Origin: Allofournierella sp.
Lineage (GTDB): Bacteria > Bacillota > Clostridia > Oscillospirales > Ruminococcaceae
Assembly (NCBI GenBank): GCA_020025635.1
Contig: JAHHRU010000017.1
Span: 1-41,010, forward strand
Length of the DNA stretch: 41,010 nucleotides
Direction: 5' to 3'
Numbering within the stretch: position 1 is the stretch's first letter; every line of letters starts with the position of its first letter. A program made the position numbers and the translations under genes. The notes beneath the pieces were generated by a model that saw only the letters and a program-made list of their open reading frames with translations, did no database searches and had not been told where the DNA came from. Shown here in pieces: positions 13,912 through 21,911 of this stretch.

Positions 13912-15492
13912 ATGCTGGAAAACCTGTTTTTGTGGGTGCTGGATCAGTGCCTGCCGGTTTCGCTGGTGATTTTGGCGGTGCTTTTGGTGCGGCTCTTTTT
14001 GAAAAAAGCCCCCAAGATTTTTTCCTATGCGCTTTGGGCCGTGGTTCTGTTCCGGCTTTTGTGCCCGGTTTCGCTTGAAAATCCGATGGGCCTTCTGCCC
14101 GCCGGCCAGCCGGTGAGCGAGATTCTGGCCTTCTCCGCCGTTCCGGTGGGTGTGCAGGGCTTTGGCGGCCCGCAGACAGCGGCCGCACCGGCAGCCGGAC
14201 CCAGTGCCCTGCCGGGGGCTTTGAGTCTCCTGTGGGCCGCAGGCGCCCTTTTGCTGCTGGCGTACAGCGGGTTTTCCTATTTCCGTCTGCGCCGCCTTCT
14301 TTCGGAAAGCGTGCGGGAAACGGGAAACATCTATCTGTGCGACGGCATCGCCACCCCCTTTGTGCTGGGGCTGATCCGGCCCCGCATCTACCTGCCCGCC
14401 AGCCTTTCCCGGCGGGAAAAGGAATACATCCTCTGCCACGAGCAGCATCATATCCGCCGGGGCGACCCGGTTTGGAAGGCGCTGGGCTTTCTGGCCCTCT
14501 GCCTGTACTGGTTCCATCCGCTGGTGTGGGCGGCCTTCTGCCTGGCGGGCAAGGATATGGAAATGAGCTGTGACGAAGCGGTGGTGCAAAAGCTGGGCAG
14601 CGATGTGCGGGCAGACTACGCCCAGTCGCTGTTAAAGCTTTCCACCGGCCGGCGAATCATCGGCGGCACCCCCCTTGCCTTCGGCGAGGGCAGCACCGGC
14701 AGCCGCATCCGCAACCTGGTAAGCTTCAAAAAGCCGGTGGTCTGGGTGGCGGCGGCAGCGGCGGTCATCACCCTGCTGATCACCGCCGGCCTTGCGGCGG
14801 ACCGCCCCGTGACAAAAGAGCCGGGCACCCAGCCGCCCAAAACCCAGCAGCCGGAAGAAAGCCCGGCGCAGCCCGCCTCTCCTGCGCCGGAACAGCCCAG
14901 CCCCTCGGAAGAAGAAGGCTCCTTCTTTGTGCAGGAGGGCAGCCGGCTCACGGTGAATTACAGCTTTGAAAACGGCCGGAAAACAAGCCTTGAGATCCAG
15001 CTGCCCCAAGGGGTCACCGCCCAGGTTTCCGGCGGCAGCATCCCTATGGATGCGTTCCAGCCCGAGGCGGGCGAGGATACCAGCCTGGATCTGGTAAAAG
15101 ACGGCCAGGTGATCGGCAGCATCGACTGCATGGGCCTGGGCCTTGAGGACCCGGCCGAGCTTGCCCAGAGCGTGGACCCGGCAAAAAATCAGCTGCCCAT
15201 GCCCATTTTTGCGGGCATCGCCCTTGCCAACCACGCGGATTTTGAGGATTACACCGTGGTGAACAGCAGCGAAAGCGGCGCTGCCGCCACCGCAAAGTAC
15301 GCCTGGCAGGAGATGAGCGACCTGGATGTGGCGGCAGTTGAAGTGCCCTGGTCCTACCGGGATTGTGTGCTTGCCTATGACTGGGAAAAGGCCCCGGTGT
15401 TCTTTGATATGACCTTTGAGGAAGGCGTTCTCACCGGCCGGGAGCTGAAAGACCTTGCACAGGGTTTGAAGATCACTGCCCTGCCCCAGTAA
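13912..15492 (+). CDS. BlaR1/MecR1-like M56 family membrane metallopeptidase sensor
   Basis: 526 residues. Membrane segments lie around 10-30, 35-52 and 104-122. The M56 zinc-peptidase motif HEQHH (176-180, with H176, E177 and H180) and the MSCDEAVV motif follow, then a fourth segment near 276-300. The outside part starts with a Pro/Glu/Gln-rich linker and continues as a domain of about 190 residues. Unlike BlaR1, I see no penicillin-binding S-x-x-K pattern in it, so the signal is probably not a beta-lactam. The ATG at 13912 has GGAGG 8 bases upstream; a GTG at 13903 overlaps that site. Expected role: sense an external stress and cleave the BlaI-type partner. Confidence 0.88.
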   Translation: MLENLFLWVLDQCLPVSLVILAVLLVRLFLKKAPKIFSYALWAVVLFRLLCPVSLENPMGLLPAGQPVSEILAFSAVPVGVQGFGGPQTAAAPAAGPSALPGALSLLWAAGALLLLAYSGFSYFRLRRLLSESVRETGNIYLCDGIATPFVLGLIRPRIYLPASLSRREKEYILCHEQHHIRRGDPVWKALGFLALCLYWFHPLVWAAFCLAGKDMEMSCDEAVVQKLGSDVRADYAQSLLKLSTGRRIIGGTPLAFGEGSTGSRIRNLVSFKKPVVWVAAAAAVITLLITAGLAADRPVTKEPGTQPPKTQQPEESPAQPASPAPEQPSPSEEEGSFFVQEGSRLTVNYSFENGRKTSLEIQLPQGVTAQVSGGSIPMDAFQPEAGEDTSLDLVKDGQVIGSIDCMGLGLEDPAELAQSVDPAKNQLPMPIFAGIALANHADFEDYTVVNSSESGAAATAKYAWQEMSDLDVAAVEVPWSYRDCVLAYDWEKAPVFFDMTFEEGVLTGRELKDLAQGLKITALPQ

Positions 15493-15528
15493 AAAATCCT
15501 TCCCGGTTTTAACAGAAAAAGAAAAGCA

Positions 15529-15568
15529 GGCCCCGGCTTCAAAGCAGAATTTGAGGCCGGGGCTTTTT
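15529..15568 (+). terminator. Intrinsic terminator after the M56 gene
   Basis: GCCCCGGCTTCAAA pairs with TTTGAGGCCGGGGC with one mismatch, followed by six T residues. Confidence 0.88.
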
Positions 15569-15621
15569 TGGGCAAAGCTTCAAATTCCCGCCCGGCGGGG
15601 ATACCCACCGCAGCGGGAATG

Positions 15622-15630
15622 TGGTATAAT
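15622..15630 (+). promoter_or_regulatory. Extended -10 promoter of dinB
   Basis: TGGTATAAT, a perfect -10 with the TGn extension, 30 bases before the start codon. No clear -35 and no recognised LexA box around it. Confidence 0.6.
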
Positions 15631-15659
15631 CAAGAGCAAGTAAAAAAAGGGGGGCCGGC

Positions 15660-16928
15660 ATGGGCGAGAGATGGATTTTGCATTGTGACTGCAACAGCTT
15701 TTACGCCAGTGTGGAGCTGCTTTCCCACCCGGAGCTGCGGGATAAGCCGGTGGCCGTCTGCGGCGACCCGGAAAGCCGGCACGGCATCATCCTTGCCAAA
15801 AATCAGGCCGCAAAGCGGTTCGGCATCCAAACCGCCGAGACCCTCTGGCAGGCAAAGCGCAAATGCCCCGGGCTGATTTTGCTGCCCTCTCACCACGACC
15901 GATACCGGAAATACTGTAATATAATAAATGGTATATACTGTGAGTATACGGACTTGGTGGAGCCCTTCAGCATCGACGAAAGCTGGCTGGATGTGACCGG
16001 CTCCTGGAAGCTGTTTGCGCCCGATCCCCGCACGCTTGCAAACAAAATCAGGGAGCGGGTAAAAAAGGAAACCGGCCTTACCGTTTCGGTGGGCCTGAGC
16101 TTCAATAAGGTGTTCGCAAAGCTTGGCAGCGATTACAAAAAGCCGGATGCCACCACCATGATCACCCGGGAAAATTACAAGGCCATTCTGTGGCCGCTGC
16201 CGGTTTCGGATATGCTGTTCGTGGGCAGAAATGCCGCCGAGCGGCTGCGGTCGGCGGGGGTGCGCACCATCGGCGATCTGGCCGGGGCCGACCCAAAAGC
16301 GCTGGAAACCATGCTGGGCCGCCAGGGCGCACAGCTCAGCGTGTATGCCCGGGGCGAGGATACGGCCCCGGTGCGCCGCTGGGGCGAAAAGGAGCCGGTG
16401 AAAAGCGTGGGCAACGGCATGACCTTCAAGCGGGACCTGGTAAGCCGGGAGGATGTGCTTTCGGCCCTCACGGTGCTGTGCGATCAGGTGGCGGGCCGGC
16501 TTCGGGGCCACGGCCTTTGGGCCGGCGGGGTGCAGCTCACCATCCGGGATACCCAGTTCAAAAGCATCACCCGCCAGTGCCGGCTGGAAATGTCCACCCA
16601 TCTTGCCAGCGAGCTGGAAGCGGCCTGCCAGAAGCTGCTGCGGGCAAACTGGAACGGCCGGCCCATCCGGATGCTCACCGTTACCGCCCAAAGCCTGTCG
16701 GACCAGCCCGGCCCGGTGCAGCAGAGCCTGTTTGAGACCCGCGCACCGGACGAAAAGCGGGAAAAGCTGGAAAAAAGCCTGGATGCCATCCGCAGAAAAT
16801 ACGGACAGAGCGCCATCGGCGCGGGCAGCATCGTGAAAAACGATCTGGGCCTTGGCAGCCTTGCGGTGAGCGGGCCGCAGGAGGAAGAAGAGGAAAACCG
16901 GGCATCCAAATTCAAAGGTCCGAAATAA
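15660..16928 (+). CDS. dinB: Y-family DNA polymerase (DNA polymerase IV-like)
   Basis: 422 residues. The palm begins ILHCDCNSFYASVE, with D10 as a metal ligand. The second metal site is SIDESWLDVTG with D106 and E107; the usual form is SIDEAYLD, so Ser-Trp replaces Ala-Tyr. Helix-hairpin-helix thumb (SAGVRTIGDLAGADP) and little-finger domains follow. Near the C-terminus QQSLF (354-358) fits a sliding-clamp binding motif. It performs error-prone translesion synthesis. The ATG has a G-rich site upstream. A short hairpin (CCGCCC/GGGCGG) follows the stop before the next gene, which may be cotranscribed. Confidence 0.92.
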   Translation: MGERWILHCDCNSFYASVELLSHPELRDKPVAVCGDPESRHGIILAKNQAAKRFGIQTAETLWQAKRKCPGLILLPSHHDRYRKYCNIINGIYCEYTDLVEPFSIDESWLDVTGSWKLFAPDPRTLANKIRERVKKETGLTVSVGLSFNKVFAKLGSDYKKPDATTMITRENYKAILWPLPVSDMLFVGRNAAERLRSAGVRTIGDLAGADPKALETMLGRQGAQLSVYARGEDTAPVRRWGEKEPVKSVGNGMTFKRDLVSREDVLSALTVLCDQVAGRLRGHGLWAGGVQLTIRDTQFKSITRQCRLEMSTHLASELEAACQKLLRANWNGRPIRMLTVTAQSLSDQPGPVQQSLFETRAPDEKREKLEKSLDAIRRKYGQSAIGAGSIVKNDLGLGSLAVSGPQEEEEENRASKFKGPK

Positions 16929-16980
16929 AACAAAAACCGCCCTTTTGGGCGGCAGAATAAAAAGCAAAGGAGCAAAAACA

Positions 16981-17262
16981 ATGGTACAGCATATCGTAAT
17001 GTGGAAATTCAAGGAAGACGTGGATCAGGAACAGGCCGCCGCCCAGATGAAGGAAAAGCTGGAGGCGCTGGTGGGCGTTGTGCCCGGCCTTCTGGAGGCC
17101 CGTGTGGTCAAGGGCTTTGACGGCTTTGATGTGTCGCTCACCACCCGCCACGAAAGCCGTGAGGCACTGGCCGTTTATCAGGAGCACCCCGCCCATGTGG
17201 CCGTAAAGGGCTATGTGCATTCGGTGGTCTGTGAGCGTGTTTTCTGCGACGGCGAGATCTGA
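16981..17262 (+). CDS. Dabb (stress-responsive alpha/beta barrel) domain protein
   Basis: 93 residues. MVQHIVMWKFKED and the LVGVVPGLLEARVV region are typical of the dimeric ferredoxin-like Dabb fold. HPAHVAVKGYVHSVVCERV near the C-terminus matches the family's conserved HP-x-H stretch. AAAGGAG lies 6 bases before the ATG; an in-frame upstream codon at 16945 has no site. Family members have varied or unknown functions. Here it stands between dinB and a terminator, so the role cannot be named. Confidence 0.85.
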   Translation: MVQHIVMWKFKEDVDQEQAAAQMKEKLEALVGVVPGLLEARVVKGFDGFDVSLTTRHESREALAVYQEHPAHVAVKGYVHSVVCERVFCDGEI

Positions 17263-17269
17263 GTTTTTC

Positions 17270-17309
17270 AAAAAAGGGCCGCTCCCGGTTTTCCGGGGGC
17301 GGCCTTTTT
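17270..17309. terminator. Bidirectional terminator between the Dabb and XRE genes
   Basis: GGCCGCTCCCGG pairs with CCGGGGGCGGCC (one G-T pair), with an A run before it and five T residues after it, serving converging genes. Confidence 0.85.
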
Positions 17310-17313
17310 GCGG

Positions 17314-18063
17314 TTATTTTTTCCGGGCGGCGGCATAAAGGGGCGCAAAGATGCCCGCAAAGAAAAGGGCCATCAGCACAAACCCAAACAAAAGGCCGGT
17401 GAAAACCAAATGCAGCAAAGCGGCAATGAGCGGCAAAAGCACAAGCAGCAGACAGCAGCTCAGCCGAGCCGCATGAAGGATGCGGGGCCAGTTTTGGTTG
17501 TTGAAATGAACGCCCGCCAAATTCATCCGAACCGGCCCATCCACAAAAATGGACATGGGGTAGGCATCGTAAACCGCCGGCAGCCGCAGAGGGGCCAAGA
17601 AGCAGAAATACATCCCAAAAACAAGGCAGAGGATCTGCATGGTGAGAAGGGGGCTGAAAATTTCTTCGTTTTTAAAAAGCTGCGGCAGGAAAAACCAGCT
17701 CAGCGCCCCCAAAAGCGTGGCGGCGGGCATCACAAAGGGCCACCGGCTCTTTTCCCGCCAGGAGCGGGGCGGCTTTTCCTCGGCCCGGGCAAAAATTTCC
17801 ACCATCTGATCCACCTGCCCCCGGGGCAGAGGGTCGGGGTTTTCACTTTTTTCGCAAAGCAGCAGCTCGGTGACCGTTACCCCAAGCAGCTGGGCAAGCG
17901 GCAGCAAAAGGCCGGTGTCCGGAAGGCTCAGCGAGCGCTCCCACTTGCTCACGGCTTTGTCGGAAACATACAAGGCCTGGGCCAGCTGTTTTTGAGTGAG
18001 CCCCTTCTCTTTGCGAAGCCGGGCCACAAAGGGGCCGAACTTTTCTTTGTCGATTTCGTACAT
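17314..18063 (-). CDS. XRE-family helix-turn-helix regulator with membrane segments
   Basis: 249 residues. An N-terminal Cro/CI-type helix-turn-helix (about 10-65; LTQKQLAQALYVSDKAVSKWERS) is joined by a charged linker to four or more hydrophobic segments (about 105-125, 135-160, 195-245), ending in a basic tail. This layout is common in clostridia for membrane-tethered regulators; the signal and targets are unknown. I chose the ATG at 18063 because GAGG lies 8 bases before it and a promoter is just upstream. The longer frame (to 18312) would run through that promoter. Confidence 0.82.
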   Translation of the reverse strand: MYEIDKEKFGPFVARLRKEKGLTQKQLAQALYVSDKAVSKWERSLSLPDTGLLLPLAQLLGVTVTELLLCEKSENPDPLPRGQVDQMVEIFARAEEKPPRSWREKSRWPFVMPAATLLGALSWFFLPQLFKNEEIFSPLLTMQILCLVFGMYFCFLAPLRLPAVYDAYPMSIFVDGPVRMNLAGVHFNNQNWPRILHAARLSCCLLLVLLPLIAALLHLVFTGLLFGFVLMALFFAGIFAPLYAAARKK

Positions 18064-18081
18064 TGCCATCACCTCACCGCC

Positions 18082-18111
18082 AGTATACAGGAAACAAACC
18101 CCAAAGCGCAA
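18082..18111 (-). promoter_or_regulatory. Promoter of the XRE regulator gene
   Basis: On the minus strand, TTGCGC (18106-18111), 18 bp, then TATACT (18082-18087). Confidence 0.5.
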
Positions 18112-18273
18112 CCGACCAGCAGTCGAGCGGCGGATTTTCTCATTTGGCACACCCGGCACAGGGGGCTCTTTGCAAAAGGAGTATTCCACCGGCCAAAACA
18201 GGCGTTTGCTTTCAAATCTTCGGCTTTTCGGCGTTTTAAAGCCTTTTTCAACTGCTTTCCACAAAGGGAAGAA

Positions 18274-18320
18274 ACACTGGATATTGTGTTTGTGTGCTTG
18301 ACAGGCACTCAAAATGCGTA
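18274..18320 (+). promoter_or_regulatory. NrdR box pair upstream of the second class III reductase operon
   Basis: ACACTGGATATTGTGT at 18274-18289 matches the NrdR consensus at 14 of 16 positions. A weaker partner at 18305-18320 (GCACTCAAAATGCGTA) starts exactly 31 bp downstream, the usual spacing. The pair brackets and overlaps the -35 region, so bound NrdR would block transcription when dATP is high. Confidence 0.75.
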
Positions 18321-18333
18321 TATATAGTATAAT
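18298..18333 (+). promoter_or_regulatory. Promoter of the second nrdG-nrdD operon
   Basis: TTGACA at 18298-18303, 17 bp, TATATA at 18321-18326; a perfect TATAAT at 18328-18333 is too far from this -35 but could act alone. Confidence 0.65.
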
Positions 18334-18365
18334 GTTCGCTGCTTTTTTTGAAAGGGAGATGCAAG

Positions 18366-19058
18366 ATGCTGATAAAGGGGCTGCAAAAGCTCACGCTTTT
18401 GGATTATCCGGGCCTGGTGGCCTGCACGGTGTTCACCGGCGGGTGCAATTTCCGGTGTCCGTTCTGCCACAACGCATCGCTGGTGGTGCCGGGAAGGGAT
18501 CCCTTGCAGGAGGATGAAGAAGCGGTGCTTGCCTTTCTCAAAAAGCGCAGGGGCGTTCTGGACGGTGTGACCGTAAGCGGCGGCGAGCCGCTTTTGCAGC
18601 CGGATCTTGCCCGGTTCCTTTTAAAAGTAAAAGAGCTGGACTACAAAGTAAAGCTGGACACAAACGGCGCTTTTCCCGACAGGCTGATCTCGCTTGTGAA
18701 AGAGGGCCTTGTGGACCGGGTGGCCATGGATCTTAAAAATTCCCCGGCCCTTTATGAAAAAACGGCGGGGGCTGCGGTGGATCTGCAGGCCATCGGCCGC
18801 TCAAAGGATTTTCTTTTGCAGGGAAATGTGGAGTACGAGTTCCGCACCACCGTGGTGAAGGGGCTGCACACCGAAGAGAGCATCGGGCAGGCGGCCCGGT
18901 GGATCCGGGGCGCAAAGGAATATTATCTGCAGCAGTTCAAGGACTCGGGAGACATCCTTCAAAAAGAAGGGCTGGGCGGATTTGACAAAGCTCAGATGGA
19001 GGCTTTTGCCGCAACGGCCGCCCGATACGTTCCGTCGGTAAAGCTTCGGGGTCTGTGA
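18366..19058 (+). CDS. nrdG: Anaerobic ribonucleotide reductase activating protein, second type (radical SAM)
   Basis: 230 residues, longer than the NrdG at 11868. The cluster motif CNFRCPFC has C27, C31 and C34; VSGGEPLLQ is the S-adenosylmethionine-binding motif, and KLDTNG and MDLKNSP follow as in the long NrdG form that accompanies thioredoxin- or glutaredoxin-linked reductases. It should generate the glycyl radical in the NrdD encoded 21 bases downstream. The ATG at 18366 has GGGAG 7 bases upstream; an in-frame TTG at 18348 is less likely. NrdR boxes in the promoter support the assignment. Confidence 0.92.
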   Translation: MLIKGLQKLTLLDYPGLVACTVFTGGCNFRCPFCHNASLVVPGRDPLQEDEEAVLAFLKKRRGVLDGVTVSGGEPLLQPDLARFLLKVKELDYKVKLDTNGAFPDRLISLVKEGLVDRVAMDLKNSPALYEKTAGAAVDLQAIGRSKDFLLQGNVEYEFRTTVVKGLHTEESIGQAARWIRGAKEYYLQQFKDSGDILQKEGLGGFDKAQMEAFAATAARYVPSVKLRGL

Positions 19059-19079
19059 GAAATAAGGGAGGAAAGCACA

Positions 19080-21455
19080 ATGTATCAAGTCATCAAGCGG
19101 GATGGAAAGATCGTGGCGTTTGACCTTTCCAAGATCGTGGCCGCCATCACCAAGGCATTCGAGGCCACCGGCACCCAGTACAATCCGGATCTTATCGATT
19201 TTCTGGCCCTCAAGGTCACATCGGATTTTCAGCCCAAGATCAAGCAGGAAAAAATCGCCGTGGAGGACATTCAGGACAGCGTGGAAACCGTGCTTTCCCG
19301 CAGCGGCTACGAAACGGTGGGCAAAGCCTACATCCTGTACCGCAAGCAGCAGGAAAAACTGCGCAACATCGGCAATACCTACCTGGACTACAAGGAAACG
19401 GTGGACAAATACCTGAACGCCGTGGACTGGCGGGTGAAGGAAAATTCCACCGTGACTTATTCGGTGGGCGGGCTGATTTTGTCAAACTCCGGTGCCATCA
19501 CCGCAAACTACTGGCTCAGCGAAATTTACGACGAGGAGATCGGCAATGCCCACCGGAACTGTGATCTGCACCTGCACGATCTGAGCATGCTCACCGGCTA
19601 CTGCGCCGGCTGGAGCCTGAAGCAGCTCATTCAGGAAGGCCTTGGCATCCCGGGCAAGATCAACTCCTCCCCGGCAAGCCATCTTTCCACCCTGTGCAAC
19701 CAGATGGTGAACTTTTTGGGCATCATGCAGAACGAGTGGGCCGGTGCGCAGGCGTTTTCTTCCTTTGATACCTACCTTGCCCCCTTTGTGAAGGTGGATC
19801 ACCTGAGCTATAAAGAGGTGAAACAGTGCATCCAGTCCTTCGTGTTCGGGGTGAACACCCCCTCCCGCTGGGGCACCCAGGCCCCCTTCTCCAACATCAC
19901 GCTGGACTGGACCGTTCCCGCCGACCTTGCAAACCTGCCGGCCATTGTGGGCGGCAGGGAGATGGATTTTACCTACGGTGACTGCAAAAAGGAAATGGAC
20001 ATGGTGAACAAGGCCTTCATCGATGTGATGATCGAGGGCGATGCCAACGGCCGGGGCTTCCAATACCCCATCCCCACCTATTCCATCACCCGGGATTTTG
20101 ACTGGTCGGACACCGAAAACAACCAAATGCTGTTTGAAATGACCGCAAAATACGGCACCCCCTATTTCTCCAACTACATCAATTCGGACATGGAGCCCTC
20201 GGACGTGCGCTCCATGTGCTGCCGGCTGCGGCTGGATCTGCGGGAGCTGCGCAAAAAATCCGGCGGCTATTTCGGCTCCGGCGAAAGCACCGGCTCCATC
20301 GGTGTGGTCACCATCAATATGCCCCGCATTGCCTACCTAGCAAAGGATGAGGACGATTTCTACAAGCGGCTGGACAAGATCATGGACATTGCCGCCCGTT
20401 CGCTGAAGATCAAGCGGAAGGTCATCACAAAATTTTTGGAGCAGGGCCTTTATCCTTATACAAAGCACTATCTGGGCAGCTTTGAAAACCATTTTTCCAC
20501 CATCGGCCTTGTGGGCATGAACGAAGCGGGCCTCAATGCAAAATGGATCCGGGCCGATATGACAAAGCCCGCCTGCCAGGAGTTCACAAAGCAGGTGCTG
20601 GACCATATGCGCCGGCGGCTGAGCGACTATCAGGAGCAGTACGGCGATCTGTACAATCTGGAGGCCACCCCGGCCGAGTCCACCTCTTACCGGCTGGCAA
20701 AGCATGACAAGGAGCTGTACCCGGACATCATCACGGCGGCCGAAGAGGGCGGCACCCCCTACTACACCAACAGCTCCCATCTGCCGGTGGGCTATACCGA
20801 GGACCTGTTCGATGCGCTGGATGTGCAGGATGAACTGCAGACCCGCTACACCTCGGGCACCGTGTTCCATGCCTTTTTGGGCGAAAAACTGCCGGACTGG
20901 AAGGCGGCGGCCCAGCTGGTGCGCAAGATTGCCGAAAATTACAAGCTGCCCTATTACACCATTTCGCCCACCTACTCCATCTGCCCGGACCACGGGTATC
21001 TGGCGGGCGAGCAGTTCACCTGCCCCCACTGCGGCAAAACCACCGAGGTTTACAGCCGCATCACCGGCTATTACCGCCCGGTGCAGAACTGGAACGCAGG
21101 CAAAACCCAGGAGTATAAGCAGCGCAGAGAGTATGATGTGGGCCGCTCTCACCTGACCCACACCGGCCCCTTGAGCAAAGCCGAAGCCCCAGATCCGCCG
21201 GCCGAAAAGAAGGCCCCCGCAAAAAAAGGTGCGGTGCTTTTTACAACAGCCACCTGCCCCAACTGCCGCACGGCCCGCAGCTTTCTGGATAAGGCCGGGT
21301 TTGTCTATGAAACCTGCCTTGCCGAGGAAAACCCCCAAAGGGCACAGGAGCTGGGTATTTGCAGCGCCCCCACCCTTGTGGTGCAAAGAAACGGCAAGAC
21401 CGAAAAATATGCCGGGGTCAGCGCCATCAGGGTCTATCTGAAAAGCCTTGGCTGA
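19080..21455 (+). CDS. nrdD: Class III ribonucleotide reductase with fused C-terminal glutaredoxin-like domain
   Basis: 791 residues in four parts. The ATP cone (about 1-95; VIKRDGKIVAFDLSKI) comes first. The catalytic barrel has C175 in LTGYCAGWSL and C380/C381 in MCCRLRLDL, the thiyl-radical finger loop. The radical region is complete: CPDH and CPHC as metal ligands, then SRITGYYRPVQNWNAGK with radical glycine G663. After a Pro/Ala/Lys linker (about 690-714), a thioredoxin-fold domain (715-791) carries CPNC (726-729) and the SAPT cis-proline motif. Fusion to a redoxin suggests that this enzyme takes electrons from thiols rather than from formate. AGGGAGGAAAG precedes the ATG. It shares the operon with the nrdG just upstream. 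Confidence 0.94.
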   Translation: MYQVIKRDGKIVAFDLSKIVAAITKAFEATGTQYNPDLIDFLALKVTSDFQPKIKQEKIAVEDIQDSVETVLSRSGYETVGKAYILYRKQQEKLRNIGNTYLDYKETVDKYLNAVDWRVKENSTVTYSVGGLILSNSGAITANYWLSEIYDEEIGNAHRNCDLHLHDLSMLTGYCAGWSLKQLIQEGLGIPGKINSSPASHLSTLCNQMVNFLGIMQNEWAGAQAFSSFDTYLAPFVKVDHLSYKEVKQCIQSFVFGVNTPSRWGTQAPFSNITLDWTVPADLANLPAIVGGREMDFTYGDCKKEMDMVNKAFIDVMIEGDANGRGFQYPIPTYSITRDFDWSDTENNQMLFEMTAKYGTPYFSNYINSDMEPSDVRSMCCRLRLDLRELRKKSGGYFGSGESTGSIGVVTINMPRIAYLAKDEDDFYKRLDKIMDIAARSLKIKRKVITKFLEQGLYPYTKHYLGSFENHFSTIGLVGMNEAGLNAKWIRADMTKPACQEFTKQVLDHMRRRLSDYQEQYGDLYNLEATPAESTSYRLAKHDKELYPDIITAAEEGGTPYYTNSSHLPVGYTEDLFDALDVQDELQTRYTSGTVFHAFLGEKLPDWKAAAQLVRKIAENYKLPYYTISPTYSICPDHGYLAGEQFTCPHCGKTTEVYSRITGYYRPVQNWNAGKTQEYKQRREYDVGRSHLTHTGPLSKAEAPDPPAEKKAPAKKGAVLFTTATCPNCRTARSFLDKAGFVYETCLAEENPQRAQELGICSAPTLVVQRNGKTEKYAGVSAIRVYLKSLG

Positions 21456-21467
21456 TTTTTGTGAAAA

Positions 21468-21511
21468 AAGGCCCCGCCGCATCGGCAAAATCCCGGTGCG
21501 GCGGGCTTTTT
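21468..21511 (+). terminator. Intrinsic terminator after the second nrdD
   Basis: GCCCCGCCGCATCGG pairs with CCGGTGCGGCGGGC (minor mismatch) around an A-rich loop, followed by five T residues. Confidence 0.85.
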
Positions 21512-21522
21512 GAAAAGAAGCC

Positions 21523-21551
21523 TTGCAAGCGGCACTTTACCATGCTATAAT
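21523..21551 (+). promoter_or_regulatory. Promoter of the brnQ T-box leader
   Basis: TTGCAA at 21523-21528, 17 bp, then perfect TATAAT at 21546-21551 with a TGC extension. Confidence 0.75.
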
Positions 21552-21557
21552 GCAGAT

Positions 21558-21860
21558 AAAGTAAAAACAAACCAAATTCTTCCGACGGGAACAAGTACCC
21601 CGGCGGCAACCTTTTCAGAGAGACAGCGGCTGGTGAAAGCTGTTAAAGGGTCCGCCCGGGCGAAATCATCCCCGAGAAGCGCGCTGAACGGAAAGGAGGG
21701 ACTTCCCTTTTCTGAGTAAGCAAGCCGGAATGGGCCCCGTTAGAAAGCCTGCCGCATTGCTGGATGCGGGAGAGTGCCGGTTTCAAAAAACCGGAATCAA
21801 GGTGGTACCACGGTTTTCGAATCGTCCTTCTGTAACAAACAGGAAGGGCGTTTTTTTTAT
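21558..21860 (+). promoter_or_regulatory. T-box riboswitch, Ile specifier, controlling brnQ
   Basis: The T-box sequence AAGGTGGTACCACGG is at 21799-21813. The terminator is CGTCCTTCTG with ACAGGAAGGGCG (21823-21850), followed by eight T residues. Stem I features include AGAGAG near 21618 and GGTGAAAGCTGTT in the distal part. The specifier position, set by analogy with the asnS leader (codon followed by nine bases ending GAG), is ATC at 21665-21667, an Ile codon. Low charged tRNA-Ile would switch on the transporter. An ATC at 21668 also reads Ile, so the call does not depend on one register. Confidence 0.88.
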
Positions 21861-21911
21861 GTTTTTATTCGGCTCTTTGCAAAAAGCCGGATCTTAGAAA
21901 GGAAGCAGAAA

